From: HLUCCA09 sp039822045
GTDB taxonomy: Bacteria > Pseudomonadota > Alphaproteobacteria > Rhodobacterales > Rhodobacteraceae
Length of the DNA stretch: 64,000 nt
NCBI GenBank assembly: GCA_039822045.1
Contig: JBCBMY010000005.1
Location: forward strand, 124,001 to 188,000
Reading direction: 5' to 3'
The notes beneath the pieces are model-generated. The model did no database searches. It was not told the DNA's origin and was given only the letters and a program-made list of their open reading frames with translations. A program made the position numbers and the translations under genes. This document shows positions 8,001-15,964 of the stretch, piece by piece (position 1 is the stretch's first letter; each line of letters starts with the position of its first letter).

Positions 8001-10445
8001 ATGGACAAACGCAGCCTCTCGGAACGCGACATCTGCACCAAATACATCACTCCGGCCCTTCGGAAGGCCGGCTGGGACGAGATGTTGCAGATCCGGGAGG
8101 AAGTGAGCTTCACAAAGGGCCGGATCATCGTTCGGGGCAAGCTGGTCACGCGCGGTCAGGGCAAGCGCGCAGACTACATCCTCTACTACAAGCCAAACAT
8201 CCCCATCGCCCTGATCGAGGCGAAGGACAACACCCACAGCGTCGGCGACGGCATCCAGCAGGCGCTCGACTACGCGGAGACGCTGAACATCCCGTTCGTC
8301 TTTTCCTCGAACGGCGACGGCTTTGTGTTCCACGATCGAACCGGCGTCAGCACGCCACGCGAAACCACGTTGTCGCTCGATGCCTTTCCGGCGCCGACGG
8401 ACCTTTGGGCGCGGTTTCGTGCCTGGAAGGGTCTCGACGGCGACGCGGAGCAGATCGTCCTTCAGGATTACTACGACGACGGCAGCGGCAAGACGCCTCG
8501 CTACTATCAAGTAAACGCGGTCAATGCCGCGATCGAGGCTATCGCAAAGGGGAAGGATCGCGTGCTGCTCGTCATGGCGACGGGCACCGGAAAGACCTAT
8601 ACAGCCTTCCAGATCATCTGGCGTCTCTGGAAGGCCGGCCGCAAGAAACGCATCCTGTTCCTCGCCGACCGCAACGTCCTGATCGACCAGACCATGGTCA
8701 ACGATTTCCGTCCCTTCGGCGGAACGATGGCCAAGCTCTCGACCAACGCCAAGACCATCGAACGTCAGGACGGCAGCACCGAGGATCTCACCCTCGCACT
8801 GGACAAGAAGCGCCGCATCGACACCGCCTACGAGGTCTATCTCGGTCTCTATCAGGCCATCACCGGACCGGAGGAGCGGCAGAAGCTGTTCCGCGAGTTC
8901 TCGCCCGGCTTCTTCGACCTCATCGTGATCGACGAATGCCACCGGGGCAGCGCCGCCGAGGACTCGGCATGGCGCGAGATCCTCGAATACTTCTCATCGG
9001 CCACCCAGATCGGCCTGACCGCGACACCGAAGGAGACGAAATACGTCTCCAACATCGCCTATTTTGGCGATCCGGTGTTTTCCTACTCCCTCAAGCAGGG
9101 CATCCGCGACGGCTTCCTCGCGCCCTACAAGGTGGTGAAGGTGCACATCGACAGGGACGTGGAAGGCTACCGCCCCGAGAGGGGCCAGGTCGACCGCGAC
9201 GGCGAGGAGGTCGAGGATCGCATCTACAACACCAAGGATTTCGACCGGACGCTGGTCATCGACGACCGAACAAGGCTTGTCGCGCAGAAGGTCACGCAAT
9301 TCCTGAAAGAGAGCGGCGACCGCTACCAGAAGACCATCGTGTTCTGTGTCGATCAGGAGCACGCGGCGCGCATGCGGCAGGCGCTGATCAACGAGAACGC
9401 CGATCTCGTCGCCGAGAACTCCCGCTACGTCATGCGCATCACAGGCAGCGACGCCGAGGGTCAAGCGCAGCTCGGCAATTTCATCGACCCGGAGTCCAAA
9501 TGGCCGGTGATCGTCACCACCTCCCGGCTGCTCTCGACCGGTGTCGATGCGCAGACCTGTCGGCTGATCGTGCTCGATCGCGAGGTCGGCTCGATGACCG
9601 AGTTCAAGCAGATCGTCGGCCGCGGCACCCGCGTGCATGAGGATACGCACAAATACTACTTCACGCTCATCGACTTTCGCGGTGCGACCAGCCACTTCGC
9701 CGACCCGGACTTCGACGGCGAGCCTGTGCAGATCTACGAGCCGAAGGACGGCCAGCCCATCGACCCGCCCGATGCGCCGCCTACGGACGAGGATGGCGCG
9801 CCCCTGCCCGAAGACCCCGGCGAGGACGAGACCATCGTCGACCAGCCCGGCCTGCCGCTGCCGCCAACCGGTGGGCCGCAGAAGAAGGTCTATGTCGATG
9901 GGGTCGGCGCCACGATCGTCGCCGAGCGTGTGGAATACCTCGACGAGAACGGCAAACTCGTCACGGAATCCCTGCGCGACTTCACCAAGCGCGCCCTCCG
10001 CAAACGCTTCGCCAGCCTCGACGACTTTCTGAAACGCTGGAACGCCGCCGAGCGCAAGCAGGCCATCCTCGAAGAACTGGAGGCCGAGGGCCTGCCTCTC
10101 GACCCCATCGTCGAGGAACTCGGCCGCGATCTCGATCCCTTCGACCTGATCTGCCACGTCGCCTTCGACGCCAAGCCGTTGACCCGCCGCGAACGCGCCG
10201 AGAACGTCAAGAAACGCGATACCTTCACGAAGTACGGGCCGCAGGCCCGCGCTGTCCTCGACGCGCTGCTCGCGAAATACGCCGACGAGGGCGTGCTCAA
10301 CCTCGACGACGCCAATGTCCTGCGGATTGCGCCCTTCTCAACCATCGGCACGCCCATCGAATTGATCCGTGCCTTCGGGGGCAAACCCGGCTTCGAGCAG
10401 GCCGTCCACGACCTGCAATCCGAACTCTACAAGGATACCGCCTGA
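8001..10445 (+). CDS. hsdR: Type I restriction endonuclease subunit R
   Basis: About 814 residues. The N-terminal nuclease lobe has the PD-(D/E)xK-like ALIEAKDN near residue 75. The SF2 translocase has Walker A ATGTGKT (Lys about 198), the DECH box near residue 311 and later motifs (GLTATP, VGRGTRVH). The C-terminal helical region binds HsdM. ATG 8001 is used; a TTG at 7992 overlapping the fitB stop is an alternative. It restricts unmethylated DNA by ATP-driven translocation when bound to HsdM and HsdS. HsdM starts only 3 bp after its stop. No frameshift or missing motif is visible, so the system should be active. Confidence 0.95.
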   Translation: MDKRSLSERDICTKYITPALRKAGWDEMLQIREEVSFTKGRIIVRGKLVTRGQGKRADYILYYKPNIPIALIEAKDNTHSVGDGIQQALDYAETLNIPFVFSSNGDGFVFHDRTGVSTPRETTLSLDAFPAPTDLWARFRAWKGLDGDAEQIVLQDYYDDGSGKTPRYYQVNAVNAAIEAIAKGKDRVLLVMATGTGKTYTAFQIIWRLWKAGRKKRILFLADRNVLIDQTMVNDFRPFGGTMAKLSTNAKTIERQDGSTEDLTLALDKKRRIDTAYEVYLGLYQAITGPEERQKLFREFSPGFFDLIVIDECHRGSAAEDSAWREILEYFSSATQIGLTATPKETKYVSNIAYFGDPVFSYSLKQGIRDGFLAPYKVVKVHIDRDVEGYRPERGQVDRDGEEVEDRIYNTKDFDRTLVIDDRTRLVAQKVTQFLKESGDRYQKTIVFCVDQEHAARMRQALINENADLVAENSRYVMRITGSDAEGQAQLGNFIDPESKWPVIVTTSRLLSTGVDAQTCRLIVLDREVGSMTEFKQIVGRGTRVHEDTHKYYFTLIDFRGATSHFADPDFDGEPVQIYEPKDGQPIDPPDAPPTDEDGAPLPEDPGEDETIVDQPGLPLPPTGGPQKKVYVDGVGATIVAERVEYLDENGKLVTESLRDFTKRALRKRFASLDDFLKRWNAAERKQAILEELEAEGLPLDPIVEELGRDLDPFDLICHVAFDAKPLTRRERAENVKKRDTFTKYGPQARAVLDALLAKYADEGVLNLDDANVLRIAPFSTIGTPIELIRAFGGKPGFEQAVHDLQSELYKDTA

Positions 10446-10448
10446 CCC

Positions 10449-11897
10449 ATGTCCGTCCGCACCCTTGTCAAATCCATTCAGGACATCATGCGCCAGGACA
10501 CCGGCGTCGATGGCGACGCGCAGCGCATCAGCCAGCTCTGCTGGATGTTCTTCCTCAAGATCATCGACGACCAGGATCAGGAGCTCGAAGCCTTCAGGGA
10601 CGACTACCGCTCGCCCATCCCCGCCCGCCTGCAATGGCGCGCCTGGGCGGCCGACCCCGAGGGCATCACCGGCGAAGACCTCCTTACATTCATCAACGGC
10701 GACCTCTTCCCGACGCTGAAAGACCTGCCCGTCACCGGTCCCCGCGCCCGCACCGTCCGCGACGTGTTCGAGGACGCCTACAACTACATGAAATCCGGCC
10801 AGCTGATGCGGCAGGTGGTCAACCGCATCAACGGCATCGACTTCAACAACCTGACCGAGCGCCAGCACTTCGGCGACATCTACGAGCAGATCCTGAACGA
10901 TCTGCAATCCGCGGGCAACGCGGGCGAATACTACACCCCGCGCGCCGTCACCGCCTTCATGGTCCAGATGACCGACCCCAAACCGGGCGAGACCCTCTTT
11001 GACCCCGCCTGCGGCACCGGTGGCTTCCTCACCTGCGCCATCCGGCACATGCGTGAGCGCTACGTGAAACGCCCCGAGTACGAGGCCACGATGCAGGCCA
11101 GCCTCCGCGCGGTCGAGAAAAAGCAACTCCCCCACATGCTCGCTGTCACCAACATGCTGCTGCACGGCATCGAGGACCCCTCCTTCCTGCGCCACGACAA
11201 CACCCTCGCCCGCCCCTACATCTCCTGGGGCAAGGACGAGCGGGTGGACGTCATCCTCACCAACCCGCCCTTCGGCGGGCGCGAGGAGGACGGGATCGAG
11301 TCCAACTTCCCCCAGCACTTCCGCACTCGTGAAACCGCCGACCTCTTCCTCGCCCTGATCATTCGCCTGCTGAAACCCGGCGGCCGCGCGGCGGTGGTCT
11401 TGCCCGACGGCTCGCTCTTCGGCGAGGGCGTCAAGACCCGGCTCAAGGAGCACCTGATGGAGGAGTGCAACCTCCACACCATCGTGCGCCTGCCGAACTC
11501 GGTCTTCCGCCCCTACGCCTCGATCGGCACGAACCTGCTGTTCTTCGAGAAGGGCGTGCCGACGGAAGGCACATGGTTCTGGGAGCATCAGGTGCCCGAG
11601 GGGCAGAAGGCCTATTCCATGACCCGGCCCATCCGGCTGGAGCATCTGGCCGACTGCGCCGCCTGGTGGGGCGGGCCGCGGCGCGAGGGGCGGGTGGAGA
11701 CCGAGCGCGCCTGGAAGGTCAGCGCCGAGGAGGTGAAGGCCCGCGGCTACAACCTCGACATCAAGAACCCCCACACCGTGGCCGAGGACCACGGCGACCC
11801 CGAGACGCTGCTGGAGGATCTGACGAACACTGAGGCTGAGGTGGCGGCGATCCGCGGTGAGTTGAAGATGATCCTGACCGAGGCGCTTGCTCGATGA
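10449..11897 (+). CDS. hsdM: Type I restriction-modification DNA methyltransferase subunit M
   Basis: 482 residues. The SAM-binding motif DPACGTGGFL lies near residue 185 and the N6-adenine catalytic motif NPPFGG near residue 272, as in HsdM. The N-terminal helical domain (LVKSIQDIMRQDTGVDGDA) is typical of the family. It methylates adenine in the bipartite site set by HsdS and is required for both modification and restriction. It overlaps hsdS by 4 bp (ATGA), so stoichiometry is probably set by translational coupling. All motifs are intact. Confidence 0.96.
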   Translation: MSVRTLVKSIQDIMRQDTGVDGDAQRISQLCWMFFLKIIDDQDQELEAFRDDYRSPIPARLQWRAWAADPEGITGEDLLTFINGDLFPTLKDLPVTGPRARTVRDVFEDAYNYMKSGQLMRQVVNRINGIDFNNLTERQHFGDIYEQILNDLQSAGNAGEYYTPRAVTAFMVQMTDPKPGETLFDPACGTGGFLTCAIRHMRERYVKRPEYEATMQASLRAVEKKQLPHMLAVTNMLLHGIEDPSFLRHDNTLARPYISWGKDERVDVILTNPPFGGREEDGIESNFPQHFRTRETADLFLALIIRLLKPGGRAAVVLPDGSLFGEGVKTRLKEHLMEECNLHTIVRLPNSVFRPYASIGTNLLFFEKGVPTEGTWFWEHQVPEGQKAYSMTRPIRLEHLADCAAWWGGPRREGRVETERAWKVSAEEVKARGYNLDIKNPHTVAEDHGDPETLLEDLTNTEAEVAAIRGELKMILTEALAR

Positions 11898-13633
11898 ACG
11901 CCGACCGCCTGCTCGCGCTCTACGAACTGGTCGCCGAGGCGCCCGACGCCATCGCCCGCCTGCGCCGCTTCGTGCTGGACCTCGCCGTGCGGGGGAAGCT
12001 GGTCGCGCAAGACGCGGACGACGAACCGGCGTCAGAATTGCTGAAGCGGATCGCGGCGGAGAAGGCGCAGCTGGTGAAGGCGGGTGAGATCAGGAAATCA
12101 CGGAAAGAGGCAGACCTTTCCGGCGAAGACCCTTACCACCTTCCTGCAAAATGGCTCTGGGTCCCGTTTGATGAGCTTCATCACCTTGTCCGCGGCGTCA
12201 CCTACTCAAAGGGCGACGTTGCGGACACGCCCTCAGCAGGTTTCGTTCCTATCCTGCGAGCAAACAACATCGGCCCGACGCTCACGTATAATGACGCAGT
12301 ATATGTGAAAGCTGAGCGAGTAAGCACGGATCAGTATCTGCGCCACGGCGACTACATGATCGCGTTATCCAGTGGCTCAAAAAACCTCGTCGGCAAGGCC
12401 GCACTGGTCCCGGAAACGCTCGAATATGCCTTCGGTGGGTTCTGCGGCGCGATCAGGCTCTTCGATCCGGTCTTGGTTGGTTTCGTTGGGGTGTTTCTCA
12501 GCAGCGATCTTTATCGGGAGAGCATTTCAGCTGGCAGTCGGGGGATCGGCATCAACAACCTCAAGAAGGAGGTATTGGCGAACCTCTACTTCCCCCTCCC
12601 ACCCCTCGCCGAGCAGCGGCGGATCGTGGCGAAGGTGGAGGAGTTGATGGCGCTGCTGGACCGGTTGGAGGCGGCCCGCACCGCGCGCGAGGCCACCCGC
12701 GACCGGCTGACCGCCGCCAGCCTCGCCCGCCTGACAGCGCACCACACCGACCCCGAAGCGGAGCCAGGAAAAGTGGGCACCGGTTTTCCGTCCGGCTCCG
12801 CGACCACCAAGGACTCGTTCACGGCCAACGCCCGCTTCGCCCTCGCTACGCTCCCCGCCCTCACCACCCGCCCCGACCAGATCAAACCCCTCCGCCAGAC
12901 CATCCTCAACCTCGCCGTCCGCGGCAAACTGGTGGCGCAGGACGCGGGCGACGAACCGGCGTCGGAATTGCTGAAACGGATCGATGTGTGGAGGCATGAG
13001 TCCGTCCGAAAGAAGGAGATCAGGCTCCCGCGTAAAGAGTTGAAAACTGTGTCCGAACCCGAGGAGCCATATCTTCTGCCAAATGGCTGGAGCTGGGCAC
13101 GGCTCGGGCAGCTCATCTACATTCAATCAGGGGACGGCCTCACCTCGGCTAAAATGAAAGACGGTCCCGTGCCGGTTTTTGGGGGCAATGGCATCACGGG
13201 ATATCATGACGCAGCCAATACCTCTGAGCCAACGATCGTTATTGGCCGCGTCGGCTACTATTGTGGATCAATCCACGTCACACCCAGTGAAGCTTGGATA
13301 ACTGACAACGCATTCAGAACGAAATACTCGAAGAACGAAATTCATAGAGAGTTCTTGGAGCTGTTGCTCAACGCTACCGACCTCAAAGAGCAGGAGAATG
13401 CGACGGCGCAACCGGTGATCTCAGGGATGAAGATCTATCCAATTGTGGTTGGACTCCCACCCCTCGCCGAACAACACCGCATCGTGGCGAAGGTCGATGC
13501 CCTCATGGCCCTCTGCGACCGGCTGGAGGCCGCCCTCACCACCGCCGACACCACCCGCGCCCGCCTCCTAGACGCCCTCCTCCACGAGGCGCTGAACCCC
13601 GCTGCCGAAGCAATCACGGAGGCGGCGGAATGA
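11894..13633 (+). CDS. hsdS: Type I restriction-modification specificity subunit S
   Basis: 579 residues with two target-recognition domains, near residues 85-235 and 385-530, separated by repeated conserved helices. The segment LRRFVLDLAVRGKLVAQDA near residue 25 recurs as LRQTILNLAVRGKLVAQDA near residue 330, and LPPLAEQRRIVAKVEELMALLDRLEAA recurs in a near copy at the end. This circular two-fold layout is standard for HsdS. The two TRDs share no obvious similarity, so the recognised site should be bipartite and asymmetric. The TRD stretches are less GC-rich than the conserved parts, a usual sign of TRD exchange. Confidence 0.95.
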   Translation: MNADRLLALYELVAEAPDAIARLRRFVLDLAVRGKLVAQDADDEPASELLKRIAAEKAQLVKAGEIRKSRKEADLSGEDPYHLPAKWLWVPFDELHHLVRGVTYSKGDVADTPSAGFVPILRANNIGPTLTYNDAVYVKAERVSTDQYLRHGDYMIALSSGSKNLVGKAALVPETLEYAFGGFCGAIRLFDPVLVGFVGVFLSSDLYRESISAGSRGIGINNLKKEVLANLYFPLPPLAEQRRIVAKVEELMALLDRLEAARTAREATRDRLTAASLARLTAHHTDPEAEPGKVGTGFPSGSATTKDSFTANARFALATLPALTTRPDQIKPLRQTILNLAVRGKLVAQDAGDEPASELLKRIDVWRHESVRKKEIRLPRKELKTVSEPEEPYLLPNGWSWARLGQLIYIQSGDGLTSAKMKDGPVPVFGGNGITGYHDAANTSEPTIVIGRVGYYCGSIHVTPSEAWITDNAFRTKYSKNEIHREFLELLLNATDLKEQENATAQPVISGMKIYPIVVGLPPLAEQHRIVAKVDALMALCDRLEAALTTADTTRARLLDALLHEALNPAAEAITEAAE

Positions 13634-14295
13634 TCGAGCAGATCGCCGCACATGTACCTGAAAGTCTGCACACCGTCAGTGGGAGCGTTTTCTACAGCGG
13701 CCGCGCTGCATTTGCAGAGCAAGCAGACGTCTACATACTAGGTGCCAACCCGGGCGGGGATCCGGACACGCAAAGCAACGAGACGGTCCAGAACCATACA
13801 GATTTCGTCCTAAGGTATGCTCCAGACCTCTGGTCCGCATATTGCGACGAGTCATGGGCGGGGAAGCCTCTCGGCCAAGCGCCCTTGCAAAGGCGTATTC
13901 AGTTCATGGTGTCCCGACTAGGCTTGAATCCGCGTCTAGTTCCGGCAAGCAATCTGGTCTTCTCTCGTTCTCGCCGGCTTCAACATATTGAAGGCGACTA
14001 CAGTCAACTCGCTGACCTCTGCTGGCCGGTGCATGCTGCCGTGCTCAAACTGCTGAACCCAAGAGCCATCGTTTGTCTCGGCGGGGACTGCGCCGACGAG
14101 GTGCGCAGACGGACTGGCGCACGCCAGCAGTTGGGCACTTTCGTCGAGCTGAATAACCGTCGATGGCAAAGCACCGCGACGCTTTCACCTGCGGGCCTAA
14201 TCGTCTTTCAGCTGACGCACCCATCTGTTGCCGACTGGACGAGCCATGAGGCCGACCCCAGCGAAATGGTTAGGAGCGTCCTCGGATCATGTTGA
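13630..14295 (+). CDS. Uracil-DNA-glycosylase-like protein in the RM operon
   Basis: 221 residues; the start overlaps the hsdS stop (ATGA), so it is translated with the restriction genes. The N-terminal strand VYILGANPGGDP looks like motif A of the UDG superfamily, a middle strand AIVCLGGDCADEV follows, and the C-terminal FQLTHPSVADW fits motif B (HPS). Similar order is found in UDG-like proteins of defence islands. The catalytic Asp/Asn of active UDGs is not certain here. A role in excising modified bases of invading DNA, or as a nucleotide-binding sensor, is inference from the context. It could instead be an unrelated Rossmann-type fold. Confidence 0.65.
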   Translation: MIEQIAAHVPESLHTVSGSVFYSGRAAFAEQADVYILGANPGGDPDTQSNETVQNHTDFVLRYAPDLWSAYCDESWAGKPLGQAPLQRRIQFMVSRLGLNPRLVPASNLVFSRSRRLQHIEGDYSQLADLCWPVHAAVLKLLNPRAIVCLGGDCADEVRRRTGARQQLGTFVELNNRRWQSTATLSPAGLIVFQLTHPSVADWTSHEADPSEMVRSVLGSC

Positions 14296-14324
14296 ACATA
14301 TCCTTGTTTAGTGATAACTAAACA
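14292..14324 (+). promoter_or_regulatory. Promoter and perfect operator palindrome of the serine recombinase
   Basis: TTGAAC (14292-14297) and TAACTA (14315-14320), 17 bp apart, form a plausible promoter. The -10 lies inside the perfect palindrome TGTTTAGTGATAACTAAACA (14305-14324; 8-bp arms, 4-bp centre). The recombinase ATG is at 14327, about 7 bp past the -10, so the transcript would have almost no leader. The half-site ACTAAACA also occurs in the dyad over the XRE promoter. Repression by the XRE protein is the simplest reading. Confidence 0.6.
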
Positions 14325-14326
14325 CC

Positions 14327-15904
14327 ATGCCAGCCAGAACACTCACCCCCAAGCCATCCGCCCCGCCGCCCAGCACGCGTGCTGTGATCTACGCCCGTGT
14401 CTCCTCCAAGGAGCAGGAGAAGGAGGGCTACTCGATCCCGGCACAGCTGAAGCTGCTCAAGGACTATGCCGCCGCCGAGGGCTTCACCGTGGCGAAGGAG
14501 TATGTGGACGTCGAGACCGCCAAGCAGACTGGCCGCGGCGCCTTCGGCGAGATGGTGACCTGGCTGCGGGCGCATCCGGACGTTCGCGTGATCCTGGTCG
14601 AGAAGACCGACCGGCTCTATCGCAACCTCAAGGACTGGGTGACGATCGACGAGCTGGATGCAGAAATCCACTTCCCGAAGGAAGGGGTGGTCCTGTCGCG
14701 GGACTCGCGCTCGTCCGAGAAGTTCATGCACGGCATCAAGGTGCTGATGGCGAAGAACTACATCGACAACCTGTCGGAGGAAGCCCGCAAGGGCATGCAG
14801 GAGAAGGCCGAGCAGGGCATCTGGCCGACCAAGACACCGCTCGGTTACCTAAATGTCACCGGCCCGGACGGGCGCAAGGTGATCGCCGTCGATCCGGAAG
14901 TGGCGCCAATAATCACCAAGCTCTTCGAATGGTATGCGACTGGCGAATACGCACTGAAGGAGGTTGCCAAGAAGGCCCGCGCCGTCGGTCTCGCCTACAA
15001 GAAAAGCGGCGCGCCGGTGCCCACCAGCACCGTGCACTCGATCCTGCGCAACCGTCTCTACACCGGCTGGTTCGAGTGGAACGGTAAGCTCTATCAGGGC
15101 AAGCACGAGGCGCTGGTGCCGGTCGAGTTGTGGGAGCGGGTGCAGGGCGTAATGGATGGCCGGAACGCCAGCAAGCATCGGCGCATGACGCATGACTTCG
15201 CCTTCTCGGGCCTGATCGCTTGCGCGCGCTGCGGCTGCTCGGTGGTCGGCGAGATCAAGAAGCAGAAATACATCTACTACCACTGCACCGGCTACGCGGA
15301 CAAATGCCCGGGCGAGCCCGCCTCCTGCCGCCGCAAGTATGTGCGCGAGGAGGTTCTGGAAAAGCAGTTCACCGCCATGCTCGGCCGGCTTCGCTTCGAC
15401 GACGAGGTGCTGCAATGGGTGCGCGAGGCGCTGCACACGAGCCATGTGGACGAGCGCCGCGAGCATGAGGAGGCGATTGGCCGGCTGCGCGCCGAGTATG
15501 ATCGGCTCCAGGCGCGGATCGACGCGATGTATGTCGACAAGCTGGACGGAAAGGTCGCTGGCGATTTCTTCGACAGGATGGCTGGCCAGTGGCGAGATGA
15601 ACAGAGCCGCTGTCTTCGGGACATTGAGCGGCATCAGGAGGCCGAGCAATCCTACATGGATGAGGGTTTGCGGATTCTCGAACTGGCCCGGAACGCGCAG
15701 GCCCTGTTCGAACGCCAGCCGGCCCGCGAGAAGCGGCGGCTTCTGAATTTCGTGCTATCGAACTGCACCTGGGAGGATGGGGAGGTGGTCGCCACCTTCC
15801 GGCAACCCTTTGATCTCTTGGCGGAAACTGCATCTATCGCCGCGTGCGCAGTGGCGGCAGATCAGGCGAAATCCGCAAAGAATGAGATTTGGCTGGGGTG
15901 GTAG
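14327..15904 (+). CDS. Large serine recombinase (integrase/excisionase of the element)
   Basis: 525 residues. An N-terminal resolvase domain has the catalytic Ser in YARVSSKEQ (about residue 26) and the conserved DRLYRN region. It is followed by the recombinase domain (about 170-270), a zinc ribbon (CARCGCSVV ... YHCTGYADKCPGEPASC) and a coiled-coil (about 370-450) that controls synapsis. This is the full layout of phiC31/Tn4451-type integrases. There is no ribosome binding site before ATG 14327 and the promoter -10 is only 7 bp away, so the mRNA is probably leaderless. The last five codons lie inside the tRNA-Gln gene, which marks the right attachment site. Confidence 0.95.
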   Translation: MPARTLTPKPSAPPPSTRAVIYARVSSKEQEKEGYSIPAQLKLLKDYAAAEGFTVAKEYVDVETAKQTGRGAFGEMVTWLRAHPDVRVILVEKTDRLYRNLKDWVTIDELDAEIHFPKEGVVLSRDSRSSEKFMHGIKVLMAKNYIDNLSEEARKGMQEKAEQGIWPTKTPLGYLNVTGPDGRKVIAVDPEVAPIITKLFEWYATGEYALKEVAKKARAVGLAYKKSGAPVPTSTVHSILRNRLYTGWFEWNGKLYQGKHEALVPVELWERVQGVMDGRNASKHRRMTHDFAFSGLIACARCGCSVVGEIKKQKYIYYHCTGYADKCPGEPASCRRKYVREEVLEKQFTAMLGRLRFDDEVLQWVREALHTSHVDERREHEEAIGRLRAEYDRLQARIDAMYVDKLDGKVAGDFFDRMAGQWRDEQSRCLRDIERHQEAEQSYMDEGLRILELARNAQALFERQPAREKRRLLNFVLSNCTWEDGEVVATFRQPFDLLAETASIAACAVAADQAKSAKNEIWLGW

Positions 15905-15964
15905 GATTCGAACCTACGATACACGGTACCAAAAACCGCTGCCTTACCACTTGGCTACACCCCA
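15890..15964 (-). tRNA. tRNA-Gln (anticodon TTG)
   Basis: On the minus strand the 75-nt cloverleaf starts TGGGGTG (15964-15958) and ends CACCCCA-G-CCA (15890). The 7-bp acceptor stem is perfect and the T-loop reads GGTTCGAATCC. The anticodon stem GCGGT/ACCGT encloses the loop TTTTGGT with anticodon TTG, which reads CAA (Gln). CCA is encoded. Its 3' end overlaps the stop codon of the serine recombinase by 15 bp, so the tRNA 3' part has probably been rebuilt by the integrated element. Confidence 0.95.

Larger units (their letters stand above)
487..15904. mobile_element. Integrated element with replication, switch and defence genes
   Basis: The block contains an XRE/ImmA switch, primase and replication ATPase, small element genes, FitAB, type I RM with a UDG-like gene, and a large serine recombinase ending in tRNA-Gln. 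I see no conjugation, capsid or terminase genes, so it looks like a phage satellite, a mobilisable island or a decayed prophage rather than a complete ICE or phage. The right end is the tRNA. The left end is not located: no second copy of the tRNA 3' end lies in the window, and the tyrosine recombinase at 1-486 may belong to it or be a separate insertion. Confidence 0.65.
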
